Notes: generated by a model from the sequence alone, not told the origin. 64,000 nucleotides of DNA from Corynebacterium uropygiale (GCF_021568315.1 NZ_JAKGSI010000004.1:327164-391163), one strand, 5' to 3'; shown: positions 25,302-35,605, counted from the stretch's first letter. Translations and numbers: made by a program.

Positions 25302-26326
25302 CCGAGATCCCGCTGTCCTACACCCCCTCCCCCGGCGAGCCGGAGCCGGCCCGCGTCTACGTCCACGTGGCCGCGGTCCACAACCACCACGCGGAGGAGC
25401 TCCACCACATGAGCCGCCTCCCCGACGGCTCCTACCACGCCTCCTTCTCCGTCCCCGACGACGTCTGCACCTCCTACCTCATCGCCCCCGTGGACGAGGA
25501 CTTCCTCACCCGCTTCGACCCGCCGGGCCCCGTCGATACCCGCGCGCGCTGGCTGGCCCTCCTCGAGCGGGCGCTCCCCGGCCCGCCCGCCCTGCGCGGG
25601 GAGACCGGGCGCATCCGCGGCCCTCGCGCCCTCCCCGAGCCCGAGTGGGATGACCTCAGCCCCACCCCGGAGGAGTGGGAGCCCGTCTCCATCGACTCCC
25701 CCTCGCCCCGCCGCGTGTGGCGGGCGCGAACCGGCCCCGCACCCGAGTTCCTCCTCCTGCTCTTCGACGCCACCTTCTGGCTGCGCACCCCGCTGCCCCG
25801 GGCGCTGCGCGCGGCGGGCCTCCCGCCCCTCGAGATCCTCGCCGTGGACACGGGGGACGGGGAGGAGCGCTTCGAGGTCATGGGCCGCACCCCGGAGCTG
25901 CCCCGCTTCCTCCACGAGGACCTTCTCCCCCGCACCCCCTGGACCCCGGCGCGCACGATCGTCTGCGGCCAGTCCCTCGGCGGGCTTGCCGCGCTCTCCA
26001 TCGGGGCGGGGCGCCCGCGCATCGCGGACCTCGTGCTCTCCCAGTCCGGCTCCTTCTGGTTCCCCGCCTGGGGCGGGGAGGACGGCGGGGAGCTCGCCGC
26101 CGAGCTCCGGGACCCGCAGGTCATCGCCCGCCTCCGGGAGCGGGGTGTGCGCGCCCACTTCAGCGTGGGGCTCGCGGAGGCGGATATGGTTCCGCACACG
26201 CGGGCCGTCGTCGACGCCCTCGAGGCCGCCGGGGTGCCCACCTCCCTCGAGGTGAGCCGCCACGGCCACGAGATGGCCGGCTGGATGGGGGCGCTTAGCC
26301 GCGGACTGCGGCAGCTTCTGCGCTAA
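25298..26326 (+). CDS. fes: Ferric catecholate siderophore esterase (Fes-like)
   Basis: The 342-residue esterase has an N-terminal beta-sandwich region like Fes (YHASFSVPDDVCTSYLIAP) and a C-terminal alpha/beta hydrolase domain. The nucleophile motif is GQSLGG (about residue 227), followed by LSQSGSFWF, a typical Fes-family continuation; the likely catalytic His is in HGHEMAGW near the end. It should hydrolyse ester bonds of the imported ferric siderophore to release iron, which implies a lactone or serine-ester product. The start overlaps the entS stop by four bases (ATGA). The 3' end overlaps the convergent entC gene by 32 bases. Confidence 0.88.
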   Translation: MTEIPLSYTPSPGEPEPARVYVHVAAVHNHHAEELHHMSRLPDGSYHASFSVPDDVCTSYLIAPVDEDFLTRFDPPGPVDTRARWLALLERALPGPPALRGETGRIRGPRALPEPEWDDLSPTPEEWEPVSIDSPSPRRVWRARTGPAPEFLLLLFDATFWLRTPLPRALRAAGLPPLEILAVDTGDGEERFEVMGRTPELPRFLHEDLLPRTPWTPARTIVCGQSLGGLAALSIGAGRPRIADLVLSQSGSFWFPAWGGEDGGELAAELRDPQVIARLRERGVRAHFSVGLAEADMVPHTRAVVDALEAAGVPTSLEVSRHGHEMAGWMGALSRGLRQLLR

Positions 26327-27389
26327 GCCCCAGGGCCGCGCGGATGGGCCCGAACTTCGTGGCCGTCTCCCGCACCTCCTCCTCGGGCTCGGAGTCCGCG
26401 ACGATGCCCCCGCCCACGCGCGCGGTGATCCGCTGCCCCTCGATGACGGCGCTGCGGATGGTGACGCGCCACTCCCCGTCCCCGGCGAGGTCCATCCACC
26501 CGACGGCCCCCGCGTAGAGGCCGCGCCCCGGCTCCTCCGCGCGCAGGAGCGCCATGGCCGGGTCGAGGGGGAATCCACCGACGGCCGGCGTCGGGTGGAG
26601 GGCCGCCGCGAGCTCGAGCACGGGCACCCGCTCATCGTGGAGCTCCCCGCGGATCGGGGTCCCGAGGTGCCACGTGTGCGAGGTCGAGGTGAGCGAGGGC
26701 TCCTCCGGCACGTCGAGCCGCGCGCAATAGGGTCGGAGCACCTGCTTGATGGCCTGGGTGACGTAGCGGTGCTCGTGGATGTCCTTGTGGGAGAGCTGCA
26801 GCTCGGTGGCGAGCGCCTCGTCCTGCACGGGGTCCGCGGAGCGCGGCGCCGTCCCCGCGAGCGGGAAGGACTCGATCATGCGCCCCTTCTTCTTGATGAG
26901 CACCTCCGGCGTCGACCCCACGAGCGCCCCCGCGCCCCAGCGCACCATGTGCGCGATCCCCAGTCCCGAGCCCGCGCGACACCGCTCCGCGAGGCACATC
27001 GGGTCGATCCTCCCCGCCGCCTCGCAGTGGATGGCCCGGGAGAGGACGACCTTGTCCATCTCCCCGCGGCGGATCCGCTCCCGTGCCGACGCCACCCTCG
27101 CCGCATGCTCCTCCCGGCTGGGCTCCGAGTGCAGGCCGGTGATCTCCCAGGTGGGGGCGGGTCCCTCGCCGGCGGGGCCGCGCTCTGGCGCGCCCCAGCT
27201 GAAGTGGTGGGGTTCGCTCAGCACCGCGTCCTCCTCGGGGAAGAAGGGCAGGGCGCCCACGATGCGCGTCCCCGCCCGGGCGGCCTCCTCGGGGCGGGTC
27301 CAGGTGCGGAGTTCTCCGCGCGCGCGGAGGGTGTACTCGGGGGTGGCGAAGAAGAAGGTGTCTGCGTGTGCGGAGTGTGCCGTGACCAT
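26295..27389 (-). CDS. entC: Isochorismate synthase (EntC/DhbC-like)
   Basis: The 364-residue chorismate-binding enzyme should convert chorismate to isochorismate, the first step to DHB. The family motifs are KVVLSRAI, GALVGSTPEVLIKK, SFPLAGTAPR, SHKDIHEHRYV, HPTPAVGGFP, GLYAGAVGWMD and the C-terminal RVGGGIVADSEPEEE with the metal-binding Glu residues. It lies two bases after the isochorismatase gene on the same strand, an order consistent with one operon. The siderophore setting favours EntC/DhbC over MenF. Confidence 0.92.
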   Translation of the reverse strand: MVTAHSAHADTFFFATPEYTLRARGELRTWTRPEEAARAGTRIVGALPFFPEEDAVLSEPHHFSWGAPERGPAGEGPAPTWEITGLHSEPSREEHAARVASARERIRRGEMDKVVLSRAIHCEAAGRIDPMCLAERCRAGSGLGIAHMVRWGAGALVGSTPEVLIKKKGRMIESFPLAGTAPRSADPVQDEALATELQLSHKDIHEHRYVTQAIKQVLRPYCARLDVPEEPSLTSTSHTWHLGTPIRGELHDERVPVLELAAALHPTPAVGGFPLDPAMALLRAEEPGRGLYAGAVGWMDLAGDGEWRVTIRSAVIEGQRITARVGGGIVADSEPEEEVRETATKFGPIRAALGLSAEAAAVRG

Positions 27390-27391
27390 GC

Positions 27392-28024
27392 TTAGCGCTC
27401 CTCAATCATGTCGAGGATGGCGGCCGTCGTGAGCACCCGCCCGCAGCGCCGGCCCACCCAATCGAGGGTCTCCTCGTGGTCCTCGCGGGTGAAGTCCGCG
27501 ATGGCATCCGCCACGAGGAAGGCCTGCACGTCGGACATGAAGGCGTCGACGGCAGTCACCTTGCACCCCATGTGCCCGTACACGCCGGTGATGATGAGCT
27601 GGTCCCGCCCGGCATAGGCGAGGGTCTCTCGCAGGTCCGTGCGCTCGAACGCGGAGTAGCGCCACTTGGTGAGCACCGTGTGACCCTCCCGGGGCGCGAG
27701 GGGCTCGACGATCGCCGCGTCCTCATCCGTCCCCATGCCCTCGCCCCAGAACTCGGAGAGCAGGCCGCGGCGCAGCGGGTGTTGGGCGGGCGGCTGGGCG
27801 GAGAAGAAGACCGGGATGCCCTGGCAGTCCGCTGCGTCAATGAGAGCACGAATGTTGGGGAGCACGGCGCTCATGGGCTCTTCCGTAAGCGAGTAGGCCC
27901 GGAGGAAGTATTCCTGCATATCGTGGACCAGAATGGCCGCCCGAGCTGGGTCGATGCCCCAGGAGACCGCGGGGTCGGGGAGGGTGGTGGGGAGGGGATA
28001 TGAAGGAATAGCAGGGATTGCCAT
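27392..28024 (-). CDS. entB: Isochorismatase, lacking a carrier domain (EntB N-domain-like)
   Basis: This 210-residue enzyme should cleave isochorismate to 2,3-dihydro-2,3-dihydroxybenzoate and pyruvate. The catalytic triad is visible: Asp 35 in VHDMQ, Lys in TKWRYSAF and the GHMGC region, where some isochorismatases have Gly and nicotinamidases have Cys. The protein ends at DMIEER with no aryl carrier domain, which EntB and DhbB carry in about 80 further residues. The missing domain is supplied by the small gene at 9773. Two facing iron boxes lie just upstream. Confidence 0.9.
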   Translation of the reverse strand: MAIPAIPSYPLPTTLPDPAVSWGIDPARAAILVHDMQEYFLRAYSLTEEPMSAVLPNIRALIDAADCQGIPVFFSAQPPAQHPLRRGLLSEFWGEGMGTDEDAAIVEPLAPREGHTVLTKWRYSAFERTDLRETLAYAGRDQLIITGVYGHMGCKVTAVDAFMSDVQAFLVADAIADFTREDHEETLDWVGRRCGRVLTTAAILDMIEER

Positions 28025-28028
28025 TAGT

Positions 28029-28076
28029 ATAGGTTAGCCTTTCTTCCAGATTACGCAAAAGACTAGGCTAACCTAT
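28029..28076. promoter_or_regulatory. Two facing DtxR-type boxes upstream of entB-entC
   Basis: ATAGGTTAGCCT (28029-28040) and AGGCTAACCTAT (28065-28076) are exact reverse complements, 24 bases apart. Each is the core of a DtxR site. The arrangement would allow two DtxR dimers to bind about three to four helical turns apart, between glf and entB. Confidence 0.75.
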
Positions 28077-28181
28077 CCCGCCCGGCTGTGTCGAGGCGCC
28101 CCCACCGTGGCGTTGTTCACACAGAGAACGGCGGGCAGCCGCAGCGCCCGCCGTCGTCCCCCCCCCGGAGCCGGGGCGCCC

Positions 28182-29390
<1,209 letters not shown>

Positions 29391-30242
29391 TTAGCTTAGT
29401 GAAAACCAGCGTTCGAGCACGTCCGCCACTCCGCCCTCGTCGTTGGTGGACGTGACCTCGTCGGCGGCCTCCTTGACGGGCTCGCGGGCGTTGCCCATGG
29501 CCACGCCCCAGCCGGCCCAGCGCAGCATCTCGATGTCGTTGGGCATGTCGCCGAAGCAGAGCACCCGCTCCTGGGGGACACCGTGCATCTGCGCGAGCTC
29601 CGCCACCCCGTGTGCCTTGGAGATCCCCGGCGGCGCGACCTCGAGGATCCCCGCGTCCATGGAGTAGGTGACGTGCCCGAGCTCCGGGTCGACGGCGGCC
29701 GCCACGGCCTCGTACATCTCCTCCGCACCCAGCGCCGTGTTGCGCAGCAAGAGCTTGATCGCCGGCTCCTCGAGCGCGCGCTCCTCCCGCTGCTCCCCGA
29801 ACTCGCGCGTCCCCCAGAGGTGGAAGTAGCCCGGGGTCACGACGAACATCTCCCGGGGATCGTCGTCGAAGGCATCCCCCGTCCCGGCGCGCTCGACGGC
29901 CACGTTCACCCCGCCCCGGTCCGCGAGCGCCTCCCGCGCCGCGCGGACGATCTCGGTGAGGGCCTCCGGCTGCAGCTCATGGGCCTTGACGATGCGGTGG
30001 TACTTCGAGTCATAGAGCACCGCCCCGTTCGCGCAGACGCACACTGGGCGGACGGGCAGCTGCTCGAGGACGGGCTCGATCCATCGGTGCGGCCGGCCCG
30101 TCGCGAGGGCGATCTCCACCCCGCTCTCCGCCGCCTGGGTGAGGGCCTCCTGCACGCGCGGCAGCACCCGATCCTGGGAGCTGATGATCGTCCCGTCGAT
30201 ATCACTTGCTACGAGCAGCGGCTTTTCTTTCACGTTCCTCAC
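29391..30242 (-). CDS. HAD-superfamily hydrolase, Cof type
   Basis: The 283-residue protein has the HAD motifs of Cof-type (class IIB) phosphatases: SDIDGTI with the nucleophile Asp, ALATGRPHRW, the cap domain in the middle, Lys of ISKAHGV and the GDMPNDIEML metal site. Such enzymes hydrolyse sugar phosphates or cofactors; the substrate is not shown. GTG 30242 is listed; GTG 30233 is an alternative. The tight link to glf (six bases) hints at a sugar-phosphate role, which is inference. Confidence 0.82.
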   Translation of the reverse strand: MRNVKEKPLLVASDIDGTIISSQDRVLPRVQEALTQAAESGVEIALATGRPHRWIEPVLEQLPVRPVCVCANGAVLYDSKYHRIVKAHELQPEALTEIVRAAREALADRGGVNVAVERAGTGDAFDDDPREMFVVTPGYFHLWGTREFGEQREERALEEPAIKLLLRNTALGAEEMYEAVAAAVDPELGHVTYSMDAGILEVAPPGISKAHGVAELAQMHGVPQERVLCFGDMPNDIEMLRWAGWGVAMGNAREPVKEAADEVTSTNDEGGVADVLERWFSLS

Positions 30243-30348
30243 TTTACCCCCTGGACCCGCCGATTCTATGGTGGAAGGCGCATCGGGGTGCCCGCGTGTT
30301 GGGCCCCTGTTCGCCTCGTGTTGTCATCGTCGACGAAAGGATTCGCTC

Positions 30349-31137
30349 GTGTCGGCTCCGACTCTCGCCACCACCGTGACCGGCCCGGAGGACGCCCCCG
30401 TCCTCGTGCTGGGCCACTCCCTCGGCAGCTCCTCGGTCATGTGGGAGGACGTGGCCCAGGACCTGGGAGATCGCGTCCGCCTCATCCGCTACGACCTGCC
30501 CGGCCACGGCCGCTCCCCTCTCCTCCCCCTCGACCGGGAGGCGCGGATGCCCGACATCCTCGACGCCCTCCGCCACACCCTCGAGGAGCTCGGCGTCCGC
30601 GAGTATCACCTCGCCGGGCTCTCCTTCGGCGGGCTCACCGCGCTCGCGGCCGGCTGCGCCCAGCTGCCCGGGCTGCGCTCGATCACGGTCATGAGCTCGG
30701 GGCCGGTGAACGCCCCGCTCAGCCAGTGGCCGGAGAAGATCGCCACCGTCCGGGAGAAGGGCACCGAGTCGCTCGTCGACGACACCTTCGAGCGCTGGTT
30801 CTCCGAGGCCGCCCCCGCCACGCACCCCGAGGCCCTCGACGCCATCCGCCGCGCCTTCTGCGCCTGCGAGGACGAGGGCTACGCGCAGGTCTGCCAGGTG
30901 CTGGGCGCCACGGACCTCAGCGGGGAGGTCGGCTCCATCAGCGTTCCCACCCTCCTCATCTCCGCCGAGCACGACGGCGGCCTGCCCTGGGACAAGGCCG
31001 ATGAGCTCGCGGAGGCCATCCGCGCGGGCGGCGCCCCGGTGGAGGTGCTCCGCCTCGCCGGGGTGAAGCACATGAGCGCCGTGGAGCGCCCGGCGGAGGT
31101 GGCGGAGGCGCTCGTCCGCCACGTCAGCGCCCACTGA
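30349..31137 (+). CDS. Alpha/beta hydrolase, 3-oxoadipate enol-lactonase-like
   Basis: The 262-residue hydrolase has the oxyanion segment LGHSLGSSSVMW, DLPGHGRS, the nucleophile elbow GLSFGG, Asp of ISAEHDGG and His of VKHMSAVERP. The order resembles PcaD-type enol-lactonases, but no other beta-ketoadipate gene is near, so the substrate is open. The GTG start at 30349 is preceded by GAAAGG at 8-13 bases. It is divergent from the HAD gene. Confidence 0.75.
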   Translation: MSAPTLATTVTGPEDAPVLVLGHSLGSSSVMWEDVAQDLGDRVRLIRYDLPGHGRSPLLPLDREARMPDILDALRHTLEELGVREYHLAGLSFGGLTALAAGCAQLPGLRSITVMSSGPVNAPLSQWPEKIATVREKGTESLVDDTFERWFSEAAPATHPEALDAIRRAFCACEDEGYAQVCQVLGATDLSGEVGSISVPTLLISAEHDGGLPWDKADELAEAIRAGGAPVEVLRLAGVKHMSAVERPAEVAEALVRHVSAH

Positions 31138-31157
31138 GCCGAAACAAAAAACACAGA

Positions 31158-31193
31158 ACACCCCCGTCCCTGCGCGTCCAGGGCGGGGGTGCT
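31158..31193. terminator. Terminator between convergent hydrolase and glpK
   Basis: CACCCCCG-CCCTG pairs with CAGGGCGGGGGTG (one bulge). On the minus strand a T-rich run follows, so it mainly ends the glp operon, but it can also stop the hydrolase transcript. Confidence 0.75.
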
Positions 31194-31217
31194 GTCTATG
31201 GACGGGGCCGTCCGGGA

Positions 31218-32771
31218 TTAAGCCTCAGGCTGAACCTCAGGCTGCCCGGCGTCCTCCTCCCAGTTGTAGGTGCGCTCGACGGCGCGGTTCCACTCGGAGA
31301 AGAGGTGCTCGGCTTCCTCGCGCTCCATCTTCGGCTTCCAGGTGGTGTCCCCACTGGACTGCTCGCGCAGCACCTCGAGGGAATCCCAGTAGCCGATGGA
31401 CAGGCCGGCCGCATAGGCGGCGCCGGCGGCCGTCGTCTCGATGTTCTTCGGGCGCACGACCTTGGTGCCCAGGATGTCCGCCTGGAACTGCATGAGCAGC
31501 TCGTTCATGGTCATGCCGCCGTCGACGCGCAGCTCGGTGATCTCCACGCCGGAGTCCGCGACCATGGCGTCGGCGACCTCGCGGGTCTGGTAGGCGGTGG
31601 CCTCCAGGACGGCGCGGGCCAGGTGCTTGCGGTTCGCGAAGCGCGTGAGGCCCACGATGACGCCGCGGGCATCCGGGCGCCAGCGCGGCGCGAAGAGGCC
31701 CGAGAACGCCGGCACGATGTACACGCCGCCGTTGTCCTTCACCTCGCGGGCGAGGTTCTCGACGCTCGCCGCGTTCGGGATGATCTGGAGGCTGTCGCGC
31801 AGCCACTGGACGAGGGAGCCGCCGATGGCCACCGAGCCCTCGAGGGCGTAGACCGGCTTCTCGCCTTCCACCTGGTAGCAGACCGTGGTGAGCAGCCCGT
31901 TATCGGACCACTTGGGGGTCGTGCCGGTGTTGAGGAGGAGGAAGAGGCCGGTGCCGTAGGTGTTCTTGGCCTCGCCGGGGCGGAAGCAGCCCTGGCCGAA
32001 CATGGCGGACTGCTGGTCGCCGAGGATCGCGCGGATCGGCACCCCGCCGAGGGAGCCGCGGGCGCGGACCTTGCGGAAGTCGCCCACGGAGGGGCGGATC
32101 TCCGGGAGCATGGACATCGGAATGCCCATGGCCTTGCAGATGTCCTCATCCCACTCCAGGGTGCGGAGGTTCATGAGGCAGGTGCGGGAGGCGTTGGTGA
32201 CGTCAGTGGCGTGGAGGGCTGGCTCGCCCTCGTCGCCGTCGGCGCCGCCGGTGAGGTTCCACAGGACCCAGGTGTCGATGGTGCCGAAGAGCAGGTCGCC
32301 GGCTTCGGCGCGCTCACGGGCGCCCTCGACGTTGTCGAGGATCCACTTGATCTTGGGGCCCGCCGGGTAGGAGTTGAGCAGGAGGCCCGTGGTGTCGTGC
32401 CACTTCGTGGCGCCCTCGGCGCCGCCCAGCTCCTTGCAGATACCCGTCGTGCGGGTGTCCTGCCAGACGATCGCGTTGTAGACGGGCTCGCCGGTGTTCT
32501 TGTCCCACACGATGGTGGTTTCCCGCTGGTTCGTGATACCGACGGCCGCGATGTCCTCGCGTCCCACATCGGAGTCCGCGAGGGCGGCGCCGACTGCGCG
32601 TCGCACATTGTCCCAGATTTCCTGGGGATCGTGCTCGACCCAGCCGCGCTCGGGGAAGATTTGCTCGTGCTCGAACTGGCCGACAGCAACCTGGTTGCCG
32701 TCGTGATCAAAAATGATGCAGCGAGTGGAAGTGGTGCCCTGGTCAATGGCGGCCACATACTTGGTGCTCAT
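31218..32771 (-). CDS. glpK: Glycerol kinase
   Basis: The 517-residue FGGY kinase phosphorylates glycerol to glycerol 3-phosphate. It has [14 protein letters not shown] at the N-terminus, [37 protein letters not shown] and [16 protein letters not shown], all as in GlpK. The C-terminus is a short acidic/Gln tail. It is the last gene of a glpD-glpF-glpK operon, 42 bases after glpF. Confidence 0.95.
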   Translation of the reverse strand: MSTKYVAAIDQGTTSTRCIIFDHDGNQVAVGQFEHEQIFPERGWVEHDPQEIWDNVRRAVGAALADSDVGREDIAAVGITNQRETTIVWDKNTGEPVYNAIVWQDTRTTGICKELGGAEGATKWHDTTGLLLNSYPAGPKIKWILDNVEGARERAEAGDLLFGTIDTWVLWNLTGGADGDEGEPALHATDVTNASRTCLMNLRTLEWDEDICKAMGIPMSMLPEIRPSVGDFRKVRARGSLGGVPIRAILGDQQSAMFGQGCFRPGEAKNTYGTGLFLLLNTGTTPKWSDNGLLTTVCYQVEGEKPVYALEGSVAIGGSLVQWLRDSLQIIPNAASVENLAREVKDNGGVYIVPAFSGLFAPRWRPDARGVIVGLTRFANRKHLARAVLEATAYQTREVADAMVADSGVEITELRVDGGMTMNELLMQFQADILGTKVVRPKNIETTAAGAAYAAGLSIGYWDSLEVLREQSSGDTTWKPKMEREEAEHLFSEWNRAVERTYNWEEDAGQPEVQPEA

Positions 32772-32813
32772 CGAATCATTCCTTATCGTCGTGAGGCAGT
32801 GTCCGGATAGTTC

Positions 32814-33569
32814 TTATAGTGCCGCAGCCACGAGGCCAACGACCACCGCCGAGAGCATCGGGCCCACGATCGGGACCCAGGCGTAGGACCAATTCGACGG
32901 CCCCTTGTCCTTGATCGGCAGGAGGAAGCTGTAGGCCAGGCGGGGGCCCAGGTCACGCACGGGGTTGATCGCATACCCGGTGGGCGTACCGAGGGACATG
33001 CCCACGGCCACCACCACGAAGGCGACCCCGAAGTAACTGAGCGGCCCCAGCGACTGCCCGTCCTTCATCACCGGACCAAAGGCGATGAAGAGCAGCAGCA
33101 CCGAGGTACCAATGAACTCCGTCACCACGTTCCAGAAGTTGTTCGGATGTGCCGGAGCGGTGAAGAAGATCGTGTTGGTGTTGTGATTACCCTGCACGAC
33201 TTCACCGCGCTCGTTGACGTTGTTGGCGTCAAAGAGCTGCTTGAACGCCGCCCACGCGAGCACCGCGCCGACGAACGCGCCGAGCAGCTGGCCCACGCAG
33301 TAGTACGGGACGAGGCTCCAGTCCAGGCCACCCTTGATGGCCACCATGATCGTCACCGCCGGGTTGAGGTGACCGCCGCTGGGGTCGGCGACCGAGGCGC
33401 CCACGTACACGCCCAGGCCCCACCCGAAGGTGATGAGGACCCAGCCAGTGCCCCGCGCCCCGGAGGTGCGCAGGGTGTTAAGGGCGCAGACACCATTACC
33501 CAGCAGCATCAGCAGCGCAGTGCCCAGGAACTCCCAGCCGAGAGCCTGCATCCCGGTCAGCGTGCTCAT
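32814..33569 (-). CDS. glpF: Glycerol uptake facilitator (MIP family)
   Basis: The 251-residue channel has six predicted helices and the two half-helix motifs GGHLNPAVT and INPVRDLGPR. The second has NPV where NPA is typical, followed by Arg-Asp as in glycerol channels rather than water-only aquaporins. The start ATG overlaps the glpD stop by four bases. It should let glycerol enter for GlpK. Confidence 0.92.
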   Translation of the reverse strand: MSTLTGMQALGWEFLGTALLMLLGNGVCALNTLRTSGARGTGWVLITFGWGLGVYVGASVADPSGGHLNPAVTIMVAIKGGLDWSLVPYYCVGQLLGAFVGAVLAWAAFKQLFDANNVNERGEVVQGNHNTNTIFFTAPAHPNNFWNVVTEFIGTSVLLLFIAFGPVMKDGQSLGPLSYFGVAFVVVAVGMSLGTPTGYAINPVRDLGPRLAYSFLLPIKDKGPSNWSYAWVPIVGPMLSAVVVGLVAAAL

Positions 33570-35299
33570 GCGTCGGCCCCGGTGGACTCGATCTTCTCGC
33601 GGGTCTCGCCGACGTTGAGGAAGATGTCGTTGACCTCGTCGTCAGTGAGAGCCTTCTCGGCCTCGAGCTCGGCCTCCACACGCTTGGTGAAGCTCTCGAT
33701 CTCGGCCTTCGTGGTGGCCTCGTCCCAGCCGAGCAGCGGAGCGATGAACTCCGCGACCGGGCGAGCGGACTCCACACCGCGGTGCGCGTACTCCATGGCG
33801 ACGCGCAGACGACGGTTGAGCACGTCCTCGAGGTGGAGGGCGCCCTCGTGAGTCACGGCGTAGCGGACCTCGGCCATGAGGTAGTGCTCGGCACCCGGAA
33901 CCGGCTCGAGCAGGGAGGCGTCCTCCTTGGCCGGGGCGAGGACCTCGTCCATGAGGGATCCGTAGCGGCCGAGCAGGTGCTCCACCTGCTTCTCGGTGAG
34001 GCCGAGGCGCTGGGCGAGGGCCGGCACCTGGTTGGCGAGGGCGTGGTAGCCGTCGGCACCGAGGATCGGGGTGTGGTCGGTGACGGACTCGGGCACGCGC
34101 TTCGGCACATCCTGGATGGCCAGGTCCACGGCGTCCTTACCGATGACGCGGTAGGTGGTGTACTTACCGCCGGCCACGGAGATGAGGCCCGGCATGACGC
34201 GGGCAACAGCGTGGTTGCGGGAGAGGTTGGTGGTGGAGTCTGAGGAGCCCTCGAGCAGCGGGCGGAGACCGGAGTACACGCCCACGATGTCCTTGCGGGT
34301 GATCTGGCGGGAGACGCGCTGGTTCACCTGATCAAGGATGTAGTCGATGTCGGCCTTGGTCGGGGCCGGGTCGGGCAGGTTGAGGCCCTTCTTCCAGTCG
34401 GTGTCGGTGGTGCCGATGATCCAGTAGTCGCCCCACGGGATGACGAAGAGCACGGACTTCTCGGTGACGAAGCAGAGAGCGGCGTCGGCGTCGAGGGCGT
34501 CCTTCGGCACGACGATGTGCACACCCTTGGACGCGTGGACGGAGAACTTGCCCTTCTTGCCCGCCATCTTCTCGATGGAGTCGTTCCACACACCGGTCGC
34601 GTTGATGAAGACGGAGCCGTGGATGGTGGTTTCCTCGCCGGTGTCGGTGTCGCGCAGGCGGGCGCCGGTGACGCGGCCCTCTTCCACCTCGAGGTCGACG
34701 ACCTGGGTGGAGGTGCGGACGGTCGCACCGTACTCGGCGGCGGTGCGCAGCACGGTCATGGTGTGGCGGGCGTCGTCGACGAGGGTGTCGAAGTAGCGGA
34801 CACCGCCGACCACCGCGTCATTCTTCAGACCCGGGGCCACCTTGAGCACGCCCTTGCGGGTCATGTGCTTCTGCATGGGGACGGTCTTTGCGCCACCCAT
34901 GAGGTCGTAGAGGGTGAAGCCGCAGAACATCATGACGCGCTCCCACATGTGGTGGGTGAGCGGGAAGATGAAGCGCAGCGGCTTCACGAGGTGCGGGGCC
35001 AGGGTGGACATATTCAGTTCTCGCTCACGGAGCGATTCTGCGACGAGGCGGAAATCGAACATCGCCAGGTAGCGCAGACCGCCGTGGAACATCTTGGACG
35101 AGCGGCTTGAGGTGCCTGCCGCAAAATCCCGGGTCTCGACGACCGCGACCTTCAGGCCACGGGTCGCTGCATCCAGTGCCGCACCGGCGCCGACGGAGCC
35201 GCCGCCGATGATGACGACGTCATAGTTCTCCTTGCCGAATTCTTCCCATGCCTGGGAATGCGACTGTGGGCTCAGAGCCCGGCTAGTGGTGGACGCCAT
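33566..35299 (-). CDS. glpD: Aerobic glycerol-3-phosphate dehydrogenase
   Basis: The 577-residue FAD enzyme oxidises glycerol 3-phosphate to dihydroxyacetone phosphate and passes electrons to quinone. Motifs are VVIIGGGSVGAGAALDAATRG, SSRSSKMFHGGLRYL, GVYSGLRPLL and VAGGKYTTYR, followed by the C-terminal DAO domain. It is the first gene of the glp operon; AAGGAGG lies nine bases before the ATG. No GlpR-type regulator is adjacent. Confidence 0.93.
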   Translation of the reverse strand: MASTTSRALSPQSHSQAWEEFGKENYDVVIIGGGSVGAGAALDAATRGLKVAVVETRDFAAGTSSRSSKMFHGGLRYLAMFDFRLVAESLRERELNMSTLAPHLVKPLRFIFPLTHHMWERVMMFCGFTLYDLMGGAKTVPMQKHMTRKGVLKVAPGLKNDAVVGGVRYFDTLVDDARHTMTVLRTAAEYGATVRTSTQVVDLEVEEGRVTGARLRDTDTGEETTIHGSVFINATGVWNDSIEKMAGKKGKFSVHASKGVHIVVPKDALDADAALCFVTEKSVLFVIPWGDYWIIGTTDTDWKKGLNLPDPAPTKADIDYILDQVNQRVSRQITRKDIVGVYSGLRPLLEGSSDSTTNLSRNHAVARVMPGLISVAGGKYTTYRVIGKDAVDLAIQDVPKRVPESVTDHTPILGADGYHALANQVPALAQRLGLTEKQVEHLLGRYGSLMDEVLAPAKEDASLLEPVPGAEHYLMAEVRYAVTHEGALHLEDVLNRRLRVAMEYAHRGVESARPVAEFIAPLLGWDEATTKAEIESFTKRVEAELEAEKALTDDEVNDIFLNVGETREKIESTGADA

Positions 35300-35605
35300 G
35301 TCCTCATGCCTCCTTAAATCCCGCTATTTTTGCGGGGCTCAGCAAAGCGGTGGGCGGCACACCAACGCCGCCCCTGTAACACCCACCACGCTAATAACTG
35401 GCCGTGCACCGCGCACGTGGCTATTCGTCACACTTTTGAGAACATGGCTCCTAGAATCCGTGCCCCGCACCCCGCCCCCGAGCCCCTCGCTCAATGAGCT
35501 GGACAAAGGCCGGTGAGACGCCTTCTGACACCATTCAGAAGACCCACCGGCCTCGCATAAGTCACCCCTTATTGGGGGTGGTCGAAAGTCACCCCCATAG
35601 CCTTA
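35300..35605. other. Gene-free region upstream of glpD with several stem-loops
   Basis: No coding sequence is supported here. It holds the glpD leader, with small stems at 35320-35336 (CCCGC / GCGGG) and 35352-35373 (GGGCGGC / GCCGCCC), and the terminator hairpins of the acyltransferase gene at its right end. The promoter of glpD must lie within it, but I cannot place it with confidence. Confidence 0.6.
35507..35596 (-). terminator. Tandem hairpins after the acyltransferase-HAD gene
   Basis: A long imperfect stem (AGGCCGGTG with CACCGGCCT, and inner CTTCTGA with TCAGAAG; 35507-35553) and a second stem GGGGGTG / CACCCCC (35574-35596) follow the stop codon. Neither has a strong T-run. Confidence 0.6.

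Noticed and set aside
35558..35600. Short repeated AAGTCACCCC units as a possible CRISPR or iteron
   Set aside because: Only two copies, best explained as arms of a terminator hairpin.
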